DNA of 64,000 nucleotides from Dyadobacter sp. CY356. GTDB lineage: Bacteria > Bacteroidota > Bacteroidia > Cytophagales > Spirosomataceae. Each line of letters begins with the position of its first letter. The stretch's first letter is position 1. Location: assembly GCF_021440195.1 (NCBI RefSeq), contig NZ_JAJTSZ010000007.1, positions 1-64,000 on the forward strand, in the 5' to 3' direction. The notes under the pieces were generated by a model. The model did no database searches. It saw only the letters and a program-made list of their open reading frames with translations, and was not told where the DNA came from. This document shows positions 27,378 through 36,340 of the stretch, one piece after another. A program made the position numbers and the translations under genes.

Positions 27378-29501
27378 CTAGCGAACAAATGCCGCAGGAA
27401 CACCACCGTCAATATTCAGAACATTACCGGTACTTTTTCCTAACAATCCGCCAACGAATACAAAAACTCCGTTTGCAATATCTTCGGTATGAATTTCAGC
27501 ATTCAAAACGGTACGTTTTGCATAATAAGCTGGCAACTCTTCAATTTTGATACCATAAGCTTTTGCGCGTCCGGCTGCCCATCCGCTTTCCCAGATTTTA
27601 CTTCCGGAAATTACGGCATCAGGGTTAACAATATTAACACGGATTTTGTCACCCCCTAATTCTGCTGCCAATAGACGAGACATGTGTTGCTGCGCCGCTT
27701 TTGCAGTTCCGTAAGCTACGTTGTTAGGTCCTGAAACCAAACCGTTTTTACTTGCAATGTTGATAATATCACCGCCCAAGCCTTGCTGACGCATGATAGC
27801 CACGGCTTCCTGAGAAACCAGGAACTGACCTTTTACCAAAACATCCTGCAAAATATCCCAGTCCTTGATGGTCGTTTCGGCAAGCGGTTTTGAAATCGAA
27901 AGTCCTGCGCAGTTTACCACGATATCCACGCCACCGAATTTCAGTTTTGTAACATGGAAAGCTGCATTGATCTGATCTACTTCCAGAACGTTTGCATTGG
28001 CAGTAGCTGAAAAATCTTTACCGAATTTACTATCAAATTCACTTTTTGTTTCAGCAAGTGCTTTGTCATCAATATCTGAAATTACTACGCAAGCACCTTC
28101 TTCCAGAAATTTCTGTGCAATTGCTTTTCCGATTCCACCTGATCCGCCGGTAACAATTGCCACTTTACGGGAAAGTGATTTTTCTTTCGGCATACGCTGT
28201 AATTTCGCTTCTTCAAGCAACCAGTATTCAATATCGAAAGCTTCCTGTTCCGGTAGAGAAACATAAGAAGAAACCGCTTCCGCACCTTTCATAACATTGA
28301 TTGCATTGGTATAAAATTCAGCAGCAACGCGCGCCGTTTGTTTGTCTTTTGCAAAAGAGAACATACCAACGCCTGGATACAAAATAATAACCGGGTTCGG
28401 ATCACGCACGGCCGGACTGTTATCATGTTTACAACGATCATAATATGCCTGATAATCGGCACGATATGCTTCAAATTGTGGACGGATATGATCTAAAATT
28501 GCTGTTGCATCTAGCGCCAGAGTTTCCGCAGGAAGATCCAGAACCAAGGGACGGATTTTAGTGCGTAGAAAGTGATCAGGGCAACTTGTTCCAAGGGGAG
28601 CCAGTTTGTCAAGATCATTGCTGTTGATAAATTCCAGCACACGGGCATCATCTGTGAAATGTCCAACCATCGTCTGGCGGTCAGAAGCCAAACCTCTCAA
28701 ATAAGGAGCAAGCTGTCCGGCTACTTCCAGACGACGAGCTGCATCCAAACTTTCCTGTTTTGCTCCGCCAAACACAGGACGGTTTTTGCCATAATTTGCT
28801 TCAAGATATTCCGAAGCTTTCTCGATTACATCAAGCGTATTGATATAAGATTCGTAAGCAGTATCACCCCAGGTAAATAATCCGTGACCGCCTAAAACGA
28901 TTCCGCGAATTCCCGGATTGTCAGCCAGCGCTTTTTCCAGTTTCAACCCAAGGTCAAAACCTGGACGCTGCCAGGGCACCCACGCCAGTTCTCCTTTAAA
29001 TAATTCCTTCGTAATTGCTTCGCCTTCTTTGGAAGCTGCGATGGCAATTAGTGCGTCAGGGTGTAAATGATCAATATGTTTGAAAGGGAGCAGTCCGTGT
29101 AGGGGCGTATCAATAGACGGTGCTTTTGATTTGAGATCATAAATACAATGATTGAAAAGCTCAACCATTTCATCTTCAAATTCAAGACCGCGATATATAT
29201 TTTTCAATGCATGCAGACGGTTTTGATAAAGACCGGCAAGGCCGCTTCTTTTCAATGTACCAATATCTCCGCCAGAGCCTTTAATCCACATTACTTCAAC
29301 AGGGTTACCTGTCAATGGATCTTTTTCAATTGTTTTGCAACTGGTATTTCCACCTGCATAGTTAGTAAGACGAAGGTCCGCTCCCAACAAATTGGAACGA
29401 TATAAAAGCAGTTCCACCTGGTCGTCGCCAAGAGAAGCTGCTTTCGCTTCATCCCATAAATAGCTCACATATTTGTACTGCTCTGCTGTTGAACTGCTCA
29501 T
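27378..29501 (-). CDS. rhaEW: Bifunctional rhamnulose-1-phosphate aldolase / L-lactaldehyde dehydrogenase
   Basis: This 707-residue fusion has a class II aldolase/adducin-like domain at about residues 20-400, with zinc-ligand candidates H142, H145 and H147 (KHIDHLHPDA) and H206 (GGHGLFTWGD). A complete SDR domain follows from about 445, with the nucleotide loop TGGSGGIG at 451-458 and the catalytic pair Y597 and K601. Proteins of this design (RhaEW) split L-rhamnulose-1-phosphate into DHAP and L-lactaldehyde, then oxidise the aldehyde to L-lactate. The length matches the family. It heads the rhamnose group and lies next to the isomerase. I read the start as ATG 29501; there is a leader of over 200 bases to the next gene. 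Confidence 0.9.
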   Translation of the reverse strand: MSSSTAEQYKYVSYLWDEAKAASLGDDQVELLLYRSNLLGADLRLTNYAGGNTSCKTIEKDPLTGNPVEVMWIKGSGGDIGTLKRSGLAGLYQNRLHALKNIYRGLEFEDEMVELFNHCIYDLKSKAPSIDTPLHGLLPFKHIDHLHPDALIAIAASKEGEAITKELFKGELAWVPWQRPGFDLGLKLEKALADNPGIRGIVLGGHGLFTWGDTAYESYINTLDVIEKASEYLEANYGKNRPVFGGAKQESLDAARRLEVAGQLAPYLRGLASDRQTMVGHFTDDARVLEFINSNDLDKLAPLGTSCPDHFLRTKIRPLVLDLPAETLALDATAILDHIRPQFEAYRADYQAYYDRCKHDNSPAVRDPNPVIILYPGVGMFSFAKDKQTARVAAEFYTNAINVMKGAEAVSSYVSLPEQEAFDIEYWLLEEAKLQRMPKEKSLSRKVAIVTGGSGGIGKAIAQKFLEEGACVVISDIDDKALAETKSEFDSKFGKDFSATANANVLEVDQINAAFHVTKLKFGGVDIVVNCAGLSISKPLAETTIKDWDILQDVLVKGQFLVSQEAVAIMRQQGLGGDIINIASKNGLVSGPNNVAYGTAKAAQQHMSRLLAAELGGDKIRVNIVNPDAVISGSKIWESGWAAGRAKAYGIKIEELPAYYAKRTVLNAEIHTEDIANGVFVFVGGLLGKSTGNVLNIDGGVPAAFVR

Positions 29502-29621
29502 ATTATTTTGTTTTAAAGATCGCTTTTAAGTTAGAATTTTGGAATGAGTAAGCTTTTGCTATGTCAGCTATTTTACTTCTAATTTACAATACAAGATTAG
29601 AAAACTTAGGTGTTCGTACCG

Positions 29622-29645
29622 TCCTGTGGTATCCTGCACACAGGA
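29622..29645. promoter_or_regulatory. Candidate operator upstream of rhaEW
   Basis: TCCTGTG (29622-29628) and CACAGGA (29639-29645) are a perfect inverted repeat separated by 10 bases. Its symmetry and spacing suit a dimeric regulator. It lies about 120 bases upstream of the rhaEW start, in the leader region. Assignment to the nearby GntR protein is a guess. Confidence 0.25.
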
Positions 29646-29677
29646 ATTATATAAGACTTTCTGGTAACAATTCTAAT

Positions 29678-29715
29678 TACAAGAGCCGCAACAAATATTT
29701 GCTGCGGCTCTTGTA
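29678..29715 (-). terminator. Terminator of the LRR protein gene
   Basis: An 18-bp near-perfect inverted repeat (ACAAGAGCCGCA at 29679-29690 with 29703-29714, continuing through CAAATATTTG) lies 20 bases beyond the stop of the minus-strand LRR gene. There is no long T tract, but the stem is strong and GC-rich. Confidence 0.75.
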
Positions 29716-29735
29716 CTGATCAGTTTTGTCAAAGT

Positions 29736-31349
29736 CTAGTTCTGAATTACAATCTTTCTGGTTTCTTCACCTACTTTTATGATGTATAAACCATTAGAAA
29801 AATTGCTGGTATTAATTGGCTGTAATGGTCTCAATTTCTGTTCCAATACCACCCGTCCTTCCATATTATGCATGATGATACTTTCTTCTTTTTCCAACCC
29901 TGAAACAAATAATTGTTCTTTCACAGGATTGGGATAGACACTTAGTCTGTCATTGTCCTTCTTTACAAAAATGATTCTGGAGTATTCAAACTTCCCGTCG
30001 TAGTCGATTTGCTTTAAACGGTAGTATGTAAGTGGAAGAGGATTTTTGTCTAGAAAACTGTAATCGTTTGTTACTTTGCTATCGCCGCTCCCATCGATGA
30101 AACCGATATTTTCGAAGATTATTGCGTCTTTGCTGCGTTGTATTTCGAAGCCTTTGTTAGTGGTTTCGGAGGTTGTTTGCCAGGTAAGGAAAGTTATTGT
30201 GGATTTATTTTTCCCTTCAAAAGCAACCATGGTAACAGGCAAAGGAATTTCATAATTTTTACTGGTTAATGTCAAATTAGCAGCAACACTGTTCGTTACA
30301 ATTACTTTGTAAGTACCTGCGCCTGTAACAGTGTAACTTTCATTGCCAATATTTGTGGCAACAAGTTGATTGTCCTTATACCACTTATATGTGTTGTTGG
30401 TAACAGTACCACCAGCATTCACGGAAAGAACACCGCTTGTTTCTGTAATTGGTATATTCTTTTGACCATAATAGGAGTCTAAACGGCTTATATTAGCTTC
30501 AATGCCGTCAAAAGTAAATGAATTGTCTCTGATATAAACAGAAGCTGAAATGGGTATTGCCGATAGATCGGGAATAGTACCTCCAAGTAAACCTTTTGAA
30601 TCATAACCTCTTTCAAAATCAGTAACATAACTTAAATCCAATAAAGTAATGTTAGACAACTGACTAAAACTGGGAGGAATTGATCCACTTAATAAATTCC
30701 CTGCTAAATTTAAGTATTCAAGACTTGTTAAATTGTAAAATACATCAGGAATACTACCATTCAAATTTTGAAGTGATAGATCCAGATATTTTAAATTTAC
30801 CAGGTTACCCAGACTTGACGGGAAACTTCCTTCGAGGGTACCAATTGGATCAAAACCAACATCAACCGGTACGTAGTTAATATTTAAATAAGTTAATTTA
30901 ATTAGGTTACCGATACTAGAAGGAATAGATCCGGAAAATTTATTCCCTCCCAGGTCAAGATATTCCAGATTTGACAAATTGCCTATTTGTGCAGGTATTG
31001 TTCCACTTATCGTAAGATAGGCACCTTGTAGCCATAAGGGGTCATTTCCTTTTAAATTAAGTGAAACTAGCGCAGACAAATTCCCAATATCAGCAGGCAA
31101 TGACCCTGTTAAGCTATTGTTCTCAAGGTTCAACTCTGTCACTCTGTTATCCTTGCACGTTACTCCAAACCACCCGCATGGGCTATCTCCGGTAGGGCCT
31201 CCTGGATTCCATCCTGTCTTATTTATCCATCCTGCTCCATTTGTGCTGTTATAAAGAGAAAGTAAAGCGAGCCTGTCGTCTTCCAATGTCTGCCCAGAAC
31301 TAACTGTAACCGAAAAAAGGAAGGCCAAAATAAAGCAATAATGTTTCAT
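29736..31349 (-). CDS. Plant-like leucine-rich-repeat protein with T9SS sorting domain
   Basis: This 537-residue secreted protein has a signal peptide (cleavage after SSGQ, residue 20) and an LRRNT-2-like cap (DRLALLSLYNSTNGAGWINK, CGWFGVTC). At least seven LRRs of the plant-specific type follow (xxLxxLxLxxNxLxGxIPxxIGxL; for example LEYLDLGGNKFSGSIPSSIG). A short Ig-like segment lies near 300-365. The chain ends in a type A T9SS sorting domain starting VYPNPVKEQLFV and finishing in KIVIQN. It should be exported by Sec, secreted by the type IX system and attached to the surface or released. It is probably a binding protein. The partner is unknown. The gene is monocistronic. Confidence 0.88.
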   Translation of the reverse strand: MKHYCFILAFLFSVTVSSGQTLEDDRLALLSLYNSTNGAGWINKTGWNPGGPTGDSPCGWFGVTCKDNRVTELNLENNSLTGSLPADIGNLSALVSLNLKGNDPLWLQGAYLTISGTIPAQIGNLSNLEYLDLGGNKFSGSIPSSIGNLIKLTYLNINYVPVDVGFDPIGTLEGSFPSSLGNLVNLKYLDLSLQNLNGSIPDVFYNLTSLEYLNLAGNLLSGSIPPSFSQLSNITLLDLSYVTDFERGYDSKGLLGGTIPDLSAIPISASVYIRDNSFTFDGIEANISRLDSYYGQKNIPITETSGVLSVNAGGTVTNNTYKWYKDNQLVATNIGNESYTVTGAGTYKVIVTNSVAANLTLTSKNYEIPLPVTMVAFEGKNKSTITFLTWQTTSETTNKGFEIQRSKDAIIFENIGFIDGSGDSKVTNDYSFLDKNPLPLTYYRLKQIDYDGKFEYSRIIFVKKDNDRLSVYPNPVKEQLFVSGLEKEESIIMHNMEGRVVLEQKLRPLQPINTSNFSNGLYIIKVGEETRKIVIQN

Positions 31350-31506
31350 AGTGTTTTTATAAGTGTGAAATTAAAATGCAAGACAACGCAAATCAAGTAG
31401 AATGAAACATTGTCATTCTCGCAGGATCTTTAAGAGAAGTTATTCAAAAACGTTGAAGTCATCGGCTGTTACGTGTTCTTATGCCTAATCAAATTTTAAA
31501 CAAAAA

Positions 31507-31549
31507 AACCGTTTATCAAATTATTTGCTTAATAATTTGATAAACGGTT
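31507..31549 (-). terminator. Terminator of the prolyl oligopeptidase gene
   Basis: A 19-bp perfect stem (31507-31525 with 31531-31549) has a 5-base loop and is followed on the minus strand by a run of T. It begins 26 bases after the peptidase stop. Confidence 0.9.
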
Positions 31550-31574
31550 ACTTATATTAGACGTAAAACTAGAG

Positions 31575-33686
31575 TTACTTCCAGCTTAACCCCATATTAT
31601 AAAATAAAAACGCATATATATCCGCCTGTGTTTCCAAAGCCTTTTTCGTATTACTGGCCCCATGTCCGGAATTGGTATCAATCCTGATTAAAAGTGGGTT
31701 CGTAGATGATGTTCCTGCTTTTTCCTGTAATTCAGCTGCGTATTTAAATGAATGCGCAGGAACAACCCGGTCGTCATGATCGGCTGTGGTGATCATCGTT
31801 GCAGGATAATTGACACCAGTTTTGATATTGTGCAATGGAGAATAAGCATAAATCACTTTAAATTCGTCGGCATTATCACTGCTTCCATAATCTGCAATCC
31901 AGTTCCAGCCAATTGTAAACTTATGGAAACGAAGCATATCCATAACGCCTACCGCAGGGAAAGCTACTTTGAATAATTCCGGGCGCTGGTTCATAACCGC
32001 ACCAACCAGCAAACCTCCGTTTGATCCACCCTGAATAGCCAGATGGGCCGGCGAAGTATATTTCTCTTTGATCAGAAATTCAGCGGCAGCGATGAAATCA
32101 TCAAAAACATTTTGTTTTTTTAGTTTCATACCTTGTTCATGCCATTTTTCACCATATTCACTTCCTCCACGTAAATTAGCCTGCACATACACACCACCCT
32201 GATCTAAAAACGGAATACGTGTAGGACTAAACGCAGGTGTCAGACTGATATTGAAACCGCCATACCCGTAAAGAATTGTCGGATTGGACCCATCCAGTTT
32301 CAACCCTTTTTTATACGTGATAAATGCCGGAATTTTCGTACCATCCTTGCTTGGATAGAAGACCTGTTTGGTTTCATAATCATTTGGTTTGAAGGAGACT
32401 TCCGGTTCGCGAAAAACATCACTTTTCTTTGAAGCGATATCATACCTGAAAATGGTCGGCGGATAATTGAAGGAAGTGTAGGTGTAGAAAACAAAGGTAT
32501 CTTCCTTTTCTCCCCCAAAACCACCAACTGTTCCCAGACCAGGAAGTTGAACTTCGTTTTCCAATTTTCCTTTCAGATCATAAACGTATACCCTCGATGT
32601 CACATCTTTGGAATATGAAGCAAATAATTTTCCACCCGCAGATCCGGCGCCTTGAAGCGGTTCCGATTTTTCCGGTAAAAACGGCTTCCAGCTTTTCGTT
32701 TTTGATTCATAAAATAATATTTTGCTGTTAGGTGCATTTTCATTGGTTTCCACCAAAAATCCTCCTTCAACATTTTCAATAATACCAAAACTAAAATCGG
32801 TAATTTCTTCTTTGATGGCAGTGAACTTTGTTTCCCCTTTTTTCATCACCCACAATCCGTTTCCATCCTTTCCTTTTCCACGGTCACTAACCGATAGAAC
32901 AGCATATTGCTCGTCTTCCGTCGTACCCACAGTATGGAAACGCTGTCCGTTTGCTGCATCTTCAAAAATTAACTTATCGGTTGCTTGTTCTGTACCAACT
33001 TTGTGATAAAATACCTGGTGATTTTCATTTTTAGCAGCCAGTGCGCTGCCTTCCGGTTTTGGATAACGGCTGTAATAAAAGCCATCGCCCTGCCATGCAG
33101 CACCAGAAATTTTCACCCATTCTACTTTATCGGAAAGCATTTTCAGGGTTTTCATATCCATAACCTGATATTCCTGCCAGTCTGAGCCACCTTTGGAAAA
33201 GCCAAGGATGGCGTGATTTCCGTTTTTTGATAAACTAAAAACCGTCAGTCTGGTTGTTCCGTCTGATGAAAGTTTATTTGGATCCAAAACTTCTTCGGGT
33301 GCTCCGTTTAAACCTTTTTGCCTGTATAATACGGCCTGATTTTGCAACCCATCGTTTTTATAGAAATAAAAATAATCTCCTTTTTTAGTTGGGGCTGAAT
33401 ATTTTGGATAGTTATAAGCCTTTTCAAGGTCGGTGAATATCTTTCCCTTAAATGGAATTTTGTCAAGATATTCAAAAGTAACTTCATTTTCAGCCTTCAC
33501 CCAGGCGGCGGTTTCGGCAGAGCGGTCATCTTCAAGCCAATGATATGGGTCCGAAACTTTTGTCCCATGATATTCATCAATATGGTCGACCTGATTTGTC
33601 TTCGGATAATTTATTTTTTGAGCCGAGCCATTTGCAGCAAATAAGGTGGCGGTGATTACAGTCATTCCAAAAAATTTAAAAGTCAT
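31575..33686 (-). CDS. Prolyl oligopeptidase family serine peptidase (S9A)
   Basis: I start it at ATG 33686, because this gives a clean Sec signal (MTFKFFGMTVITATLFAANGSAQ). An in-frame ATG at 33722 would add 12 residues before it. The protein has an N-terminal segment with DPYHWLED, a seven-bladed propeller up to about residue 420, and an alpha/beta-hydrolase domain. The nucleophile Ser lies in GGSNGG (S555 in this numbering), the Asp in TADHDDRVVPAHS and the His in NSGHGAS. The substrate-site NLRGGSEYG is present. The family cleaves short peptides after proline; the signal places this one in the periplasm. It is monocistronic with its own terminator. Confidence 0.93.
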   Translation of the reverse strand: MTFKFFGMTVITATLFAANGSAQKINYPKTNQVDHIDEYHGTKVSDPYHWLEDDRSAETAAWVKAENEVTFEYLDKIPFKGKIFTDLEKAYNYPKYSAPTKKGDYFYFYKNDGLQNQAVLYRQKGLNGAPEEVLDPNKLSSDGTTRLTVFSLSKNGNHAILGFSKGGSDWQEYQVMDMKTLKMLSDKVEWVKISGAAWQGDGFYYSRYPKPEGSALAAKNENHQVFYHKVGTEQATDKLIFEDAANGQRFHTVGTTEDEQYAVLSVSDRGKGKDGNGLWVMKKGETKFTAIKEEITDFSFGIIENVEGGFLVETNENAPNSKILFYESKTKSWKPFLPEKSEPLQGAGSAGGKLFASYSKDVTSRVYVYDLKGKLENEVQLPGLGTVGGFGGEKEDTFVFYTYTSFNYPPTIFRYDIASKKSDVFREPEVSFKPNDYETKQVFYPSKDGTKIPAFITYKKGLKLDGSNPTILYGYGGFNISLTPAFSPTRIPFLDQGGVYVQANLRGGSEYGEKWHEQGMKLKKQNVFDDFIAAAEFLIKEKYTSPAHLAIQGGSNGGLLVGAVMNQRPELFKVAFPAVGVMDMLRFHKFTIGWNWIADYGSSDNADEFKVIYAYSPLHNIKTGVNYPATMITTADHDDRVVPAHSFKYAAELQEKAGTSSTNPLLIRIDTNSGHGASNTKKALETQADIYAFLFYNMGLSWK

Positions 33687-33924
33687 AGAATTATAATGTT
33701 TGTATTCAACATAAAGTGACATCTCTTCATTACCACAGGATAAATTTATTTATTTTTTCATGCCGTTTTGTTTTTTTGCTCAGTAAAAAACCCCATTTTT
33801 AATATTTTGATTGCCTGGATAACTTTCAGGATTTAGTTTAATATTCAGCATTATAACAATAATCCGACAGGGATTTCAGACATCAGTTACATAAATTCTG
33901 TATGTCAAACATTATTAGAAAAAA

Positions 33925-36336
33925 ATGACACGGAATTGTGTATCTGGTTTGAGGTTAATGATTTTTGTCGCAATGATGGTCATGTTCTCATTTCCATCTT
34001 CTGCGTCGCAACCCATTTATGCACCAAAAGCAGTCAAAGGCATCCTTGACCTGCGAACAACAAAATTTAATAATACCCCAATTAATCTTAACGGAGAATG
34101 GACTTTTTACTGGAAACAGCTAAAAAAGACTTCACGCTCAGATATTTATCACGAATATGAAAACTTTCCTGAACTGTGGAGCAATGTTCTTTGGAAGGGA
34201 AAACCCATATCTTCCCAAGGGTTTGCAACCTACGAAGTCAAAATCCTTCTACCTAAAGAAAGAGATCAGCTAGCTTTCAAAATTCCGGATATGTATAGTG
34301 CCTATGCGTTGTATATCAATGGAAAACTGATTGCCAGAAACGGCACACCCGGCACATCCAAAGAAACCACAACGCCGTATTGGTCGACGCAGGTTAAACC
34401 ATTTCTGGCAAAGGATACGCTAAACCTAAAACTATTCATCTCCAATTTTCATCATTCCAAAGGTGGTATCAGCAAACCGATTCAACTTGGCTTGTTCAAC
34501 GAATTACAGGATAACACCAATCTGGATCATGCTTTTGACTTTCTTTTAACGGGTTGTATGCTCATGGGAGGACTGTATTTCCTGGGCTTGTATCTGCTTG
34601 GCCGCCATGATAAATCCACCCTTTATTTTTCTCTTTTCTGCTTCTTTTACAGTTACCGCATTGTGGGCGCCGGTGATTATACGCTCCATACTATATTTCC
34701 CTACATGGGCTGGCAACTTGCTATTCATCTGGAATATATTTCCTTGTTTATGGCTGTAGCCATGTTCGCACTTTACACGCTTTATCTATACCCAAAAGAT
34801 ACGCCTACAAAAATCCTGTTTGGGATGATTGGTGTCTGTTTTGCTTTTGCATTGATTACAACACTATCACCACCAATTCTTTTTACGCAGCTGATGAATC
34901 CATTCATTGCTCTGCTAATTCCCTATATCTTTTTTGCGATTTACATTTACTGGACTGCCTACCGGAATAACAGGATCGGAGCCAAATATGCTTTGCTTAG
35001 TACGATAGCGATATTTATCATAATCATTACTTTAATACTGGCTTACTATGACATCGCATACCCTCAGGAGCTGCTTTTATTTGCAGGATATCTTGTATTC
35101 TTCTTCTGCCAGTCGTTGATCTTATCGTTTCGGTTTGCCTTTACACTTAAAAAAGCAAAAGAAGATGCAGAGGTTGGATTGAAAGTGAAAAGCGAATTTT
35201 TAAGCACGATGAGCCATGAAATCCGTACGCCTCTTAATGCTGTTATCGGGATGACGCATCTGATGATGAAGGAAGACCCCAGGCCAGATCAAAAATCACA
35301 TCTTGATGTGATGCTTTTCTCGGCAAAAAATCTGCTTACGATTGTCAATGATATCCTTGACTTCAGTACTATTGAAGAAGGTAAGATGCAGTTCCTGAGT
35401 ATTCCAATTGACATTCAGGATCTTGTACATAAAATTGTTTCGGTACATAATGTCTCCGCAAAAGAGTTAAATATTGATTTGTTTGCCGAACTTGATAAGG
35501 CTTTGCCAAAAACGATAATTGGCGACCCGACAAGAATCACTCAGGTTGTCGGAAATCTTGTTCAGAATGCTATAAAATTCACAAAATCAGGTTGGGTCAA
35601 AATAAAGATTGACGTTGTCAGTAAAACTGAAAAAGAAATTACGCTGAAAATAGCCGTAGAAGATACCGGCATTGGTATCCCACCTGACAAGCAAAAAATA
35701 ATATTTGAGCGCTTCACACAAATTGATTCTTCAACATCCAGGGTTTTTGGCGGTACCGGACTTGGACTTTCCGTAAGTAAGCATATGCTCGCACTGCAAG
35801 GATCGGAACTTTTGCTGGAAAGCGAGGAAGGAAAAGGTTCAACTTTTTATTTCATCCAGACTTTCCCTATTCCGGATGAACCTGAAATAGTGAAGCCCAA
35901 ACAGACAAACGAGCCGGAAGAAAAGCCTCTGCAAGATTTGTGCGTACTAATTGTTGAGGATAACCGGATGAATGTGTTGGTTATCAAAAGTTTCCTGAAA
36001 CGTTGGGGGGCAATTTCGGATATTGCCGTTAATGGGCTGGAAGCATTGGAAAAACTGGACGCGACCCGTCACCAAATCGTATTGATGGATCTGCACATGC
36101 CAGTTCTGGATGGTTATGAAGCAACAAAACAACTTAGAGAGCGGGGCGAGACGCTTCCGATTGTAGCAGTTACCGCAAGCCTTGCACAAGACTCAAAATC
36201 AAAAATGTTTGAGATTGGTATGAGTGATATTATTTCAAAACCGATTGATCCGGAAAAGTTGCTGGGTGTCATTATCGAACAAACTAAAATAAAAAAGACG
36301 GATGAGAAAGATTCCCACTCGTCCGGTAATTATTAG
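33925..36336 (+). CDS. Hybrid sensor histidine kinase with 7TMR-DISM sensor
   Basis: This 803-residue membrane kinase has a signal/anchor at 10-28 and a 7TMR-DISM extracellular beta-sandwich at about 35-190. Seven transmembrane helices lie at about 200-405. The HisKA domain has phospho-acceptor H431 (STMSHEIRTPLN). The HATPase domain carries the N box (DPTRITQVVGNLVQNAIKF), G1 (DTGIGIP) and G2 (GGTGLGLS). The C-terminal receiver has the acidic pair in VEDN and phospho-acceptor D722 (VLMDLHMPVLDGYEA). There is no HPt or DNA-binding output domain, so signalling needs a partner encoded elsewhere. Sensor domains of this kind are thought to bind carbohydrate-like ligands. It stops 4 bases from the convergent S15 hydrolase gene. 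Confidence 0.92.
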   Translation: MTRNCVSGLRLMIFVAMMVMFSFPSSASQPIYAPKAVKGILDLRTTKFNNTPINLNGEWTFYWKQLKKTSRSDIYHEYENFPELWSNVLWKGKPISSQGFATYEVKILLPKERDQLAFKIPDMYSAYALYINGKLIARNGTPGTSKETTTPYWSTQVKPFLAKDTLNLKLFISNFHHSKGGISKPIQLGLFNELQDNTNLDHAFDFLLTGCMLMGGLYFLGLYLLGRHDKSTLYFSLFCFFYSYRIVGAGDYTLHTIFPYMGWQLAIHLEYISLFMAVAMFALYTLYLYPKDTPTKILFGMIGVCFAFALITTLSPPILFTQLMNPFIALLIPYIFFAIYIYWTAYRNNRIGAKYALLSTIAIFIIIITLILAYYDIAYPQELLLFAGYLVFFFCQSLILSFRFAFTLKKAKEDAEVGLKVKSEFLSTMSHEIRTPLNAVIGMTHLMMKEDPRPDQKSHLDVMLFSAKNLLTIVNDILDFSTIEEGKMQFLSIPIDIQDLVHKIVSVHNVSAKELNIDLFAELDKALPKTIIGDPTRITQVVGNLVQNAIKFTKSGWVKIKIDVVSKTEKEITLKIAVEDTGIGIPPDKQKIIFERFTQIDSSTSRVFGGTGLGLSVSKHMLALQGSELLLESEEGKGSTFYFIQTFPIPDEPEIVKPKQTNEPEEKPLQDLCVLIVEDNRMNVLVIKSFLKRWGAISDIAVNGLEALEKLDATRHQIVLMDLHMPVLDGYEATKQLRERGETLPIVAVTASLAQDSKSKMFEIGMSDIISKPIDPEKLLGVIIEQTKIKKTDEKDSHSSGNY

Positions 36337-36340
36337 GTTT

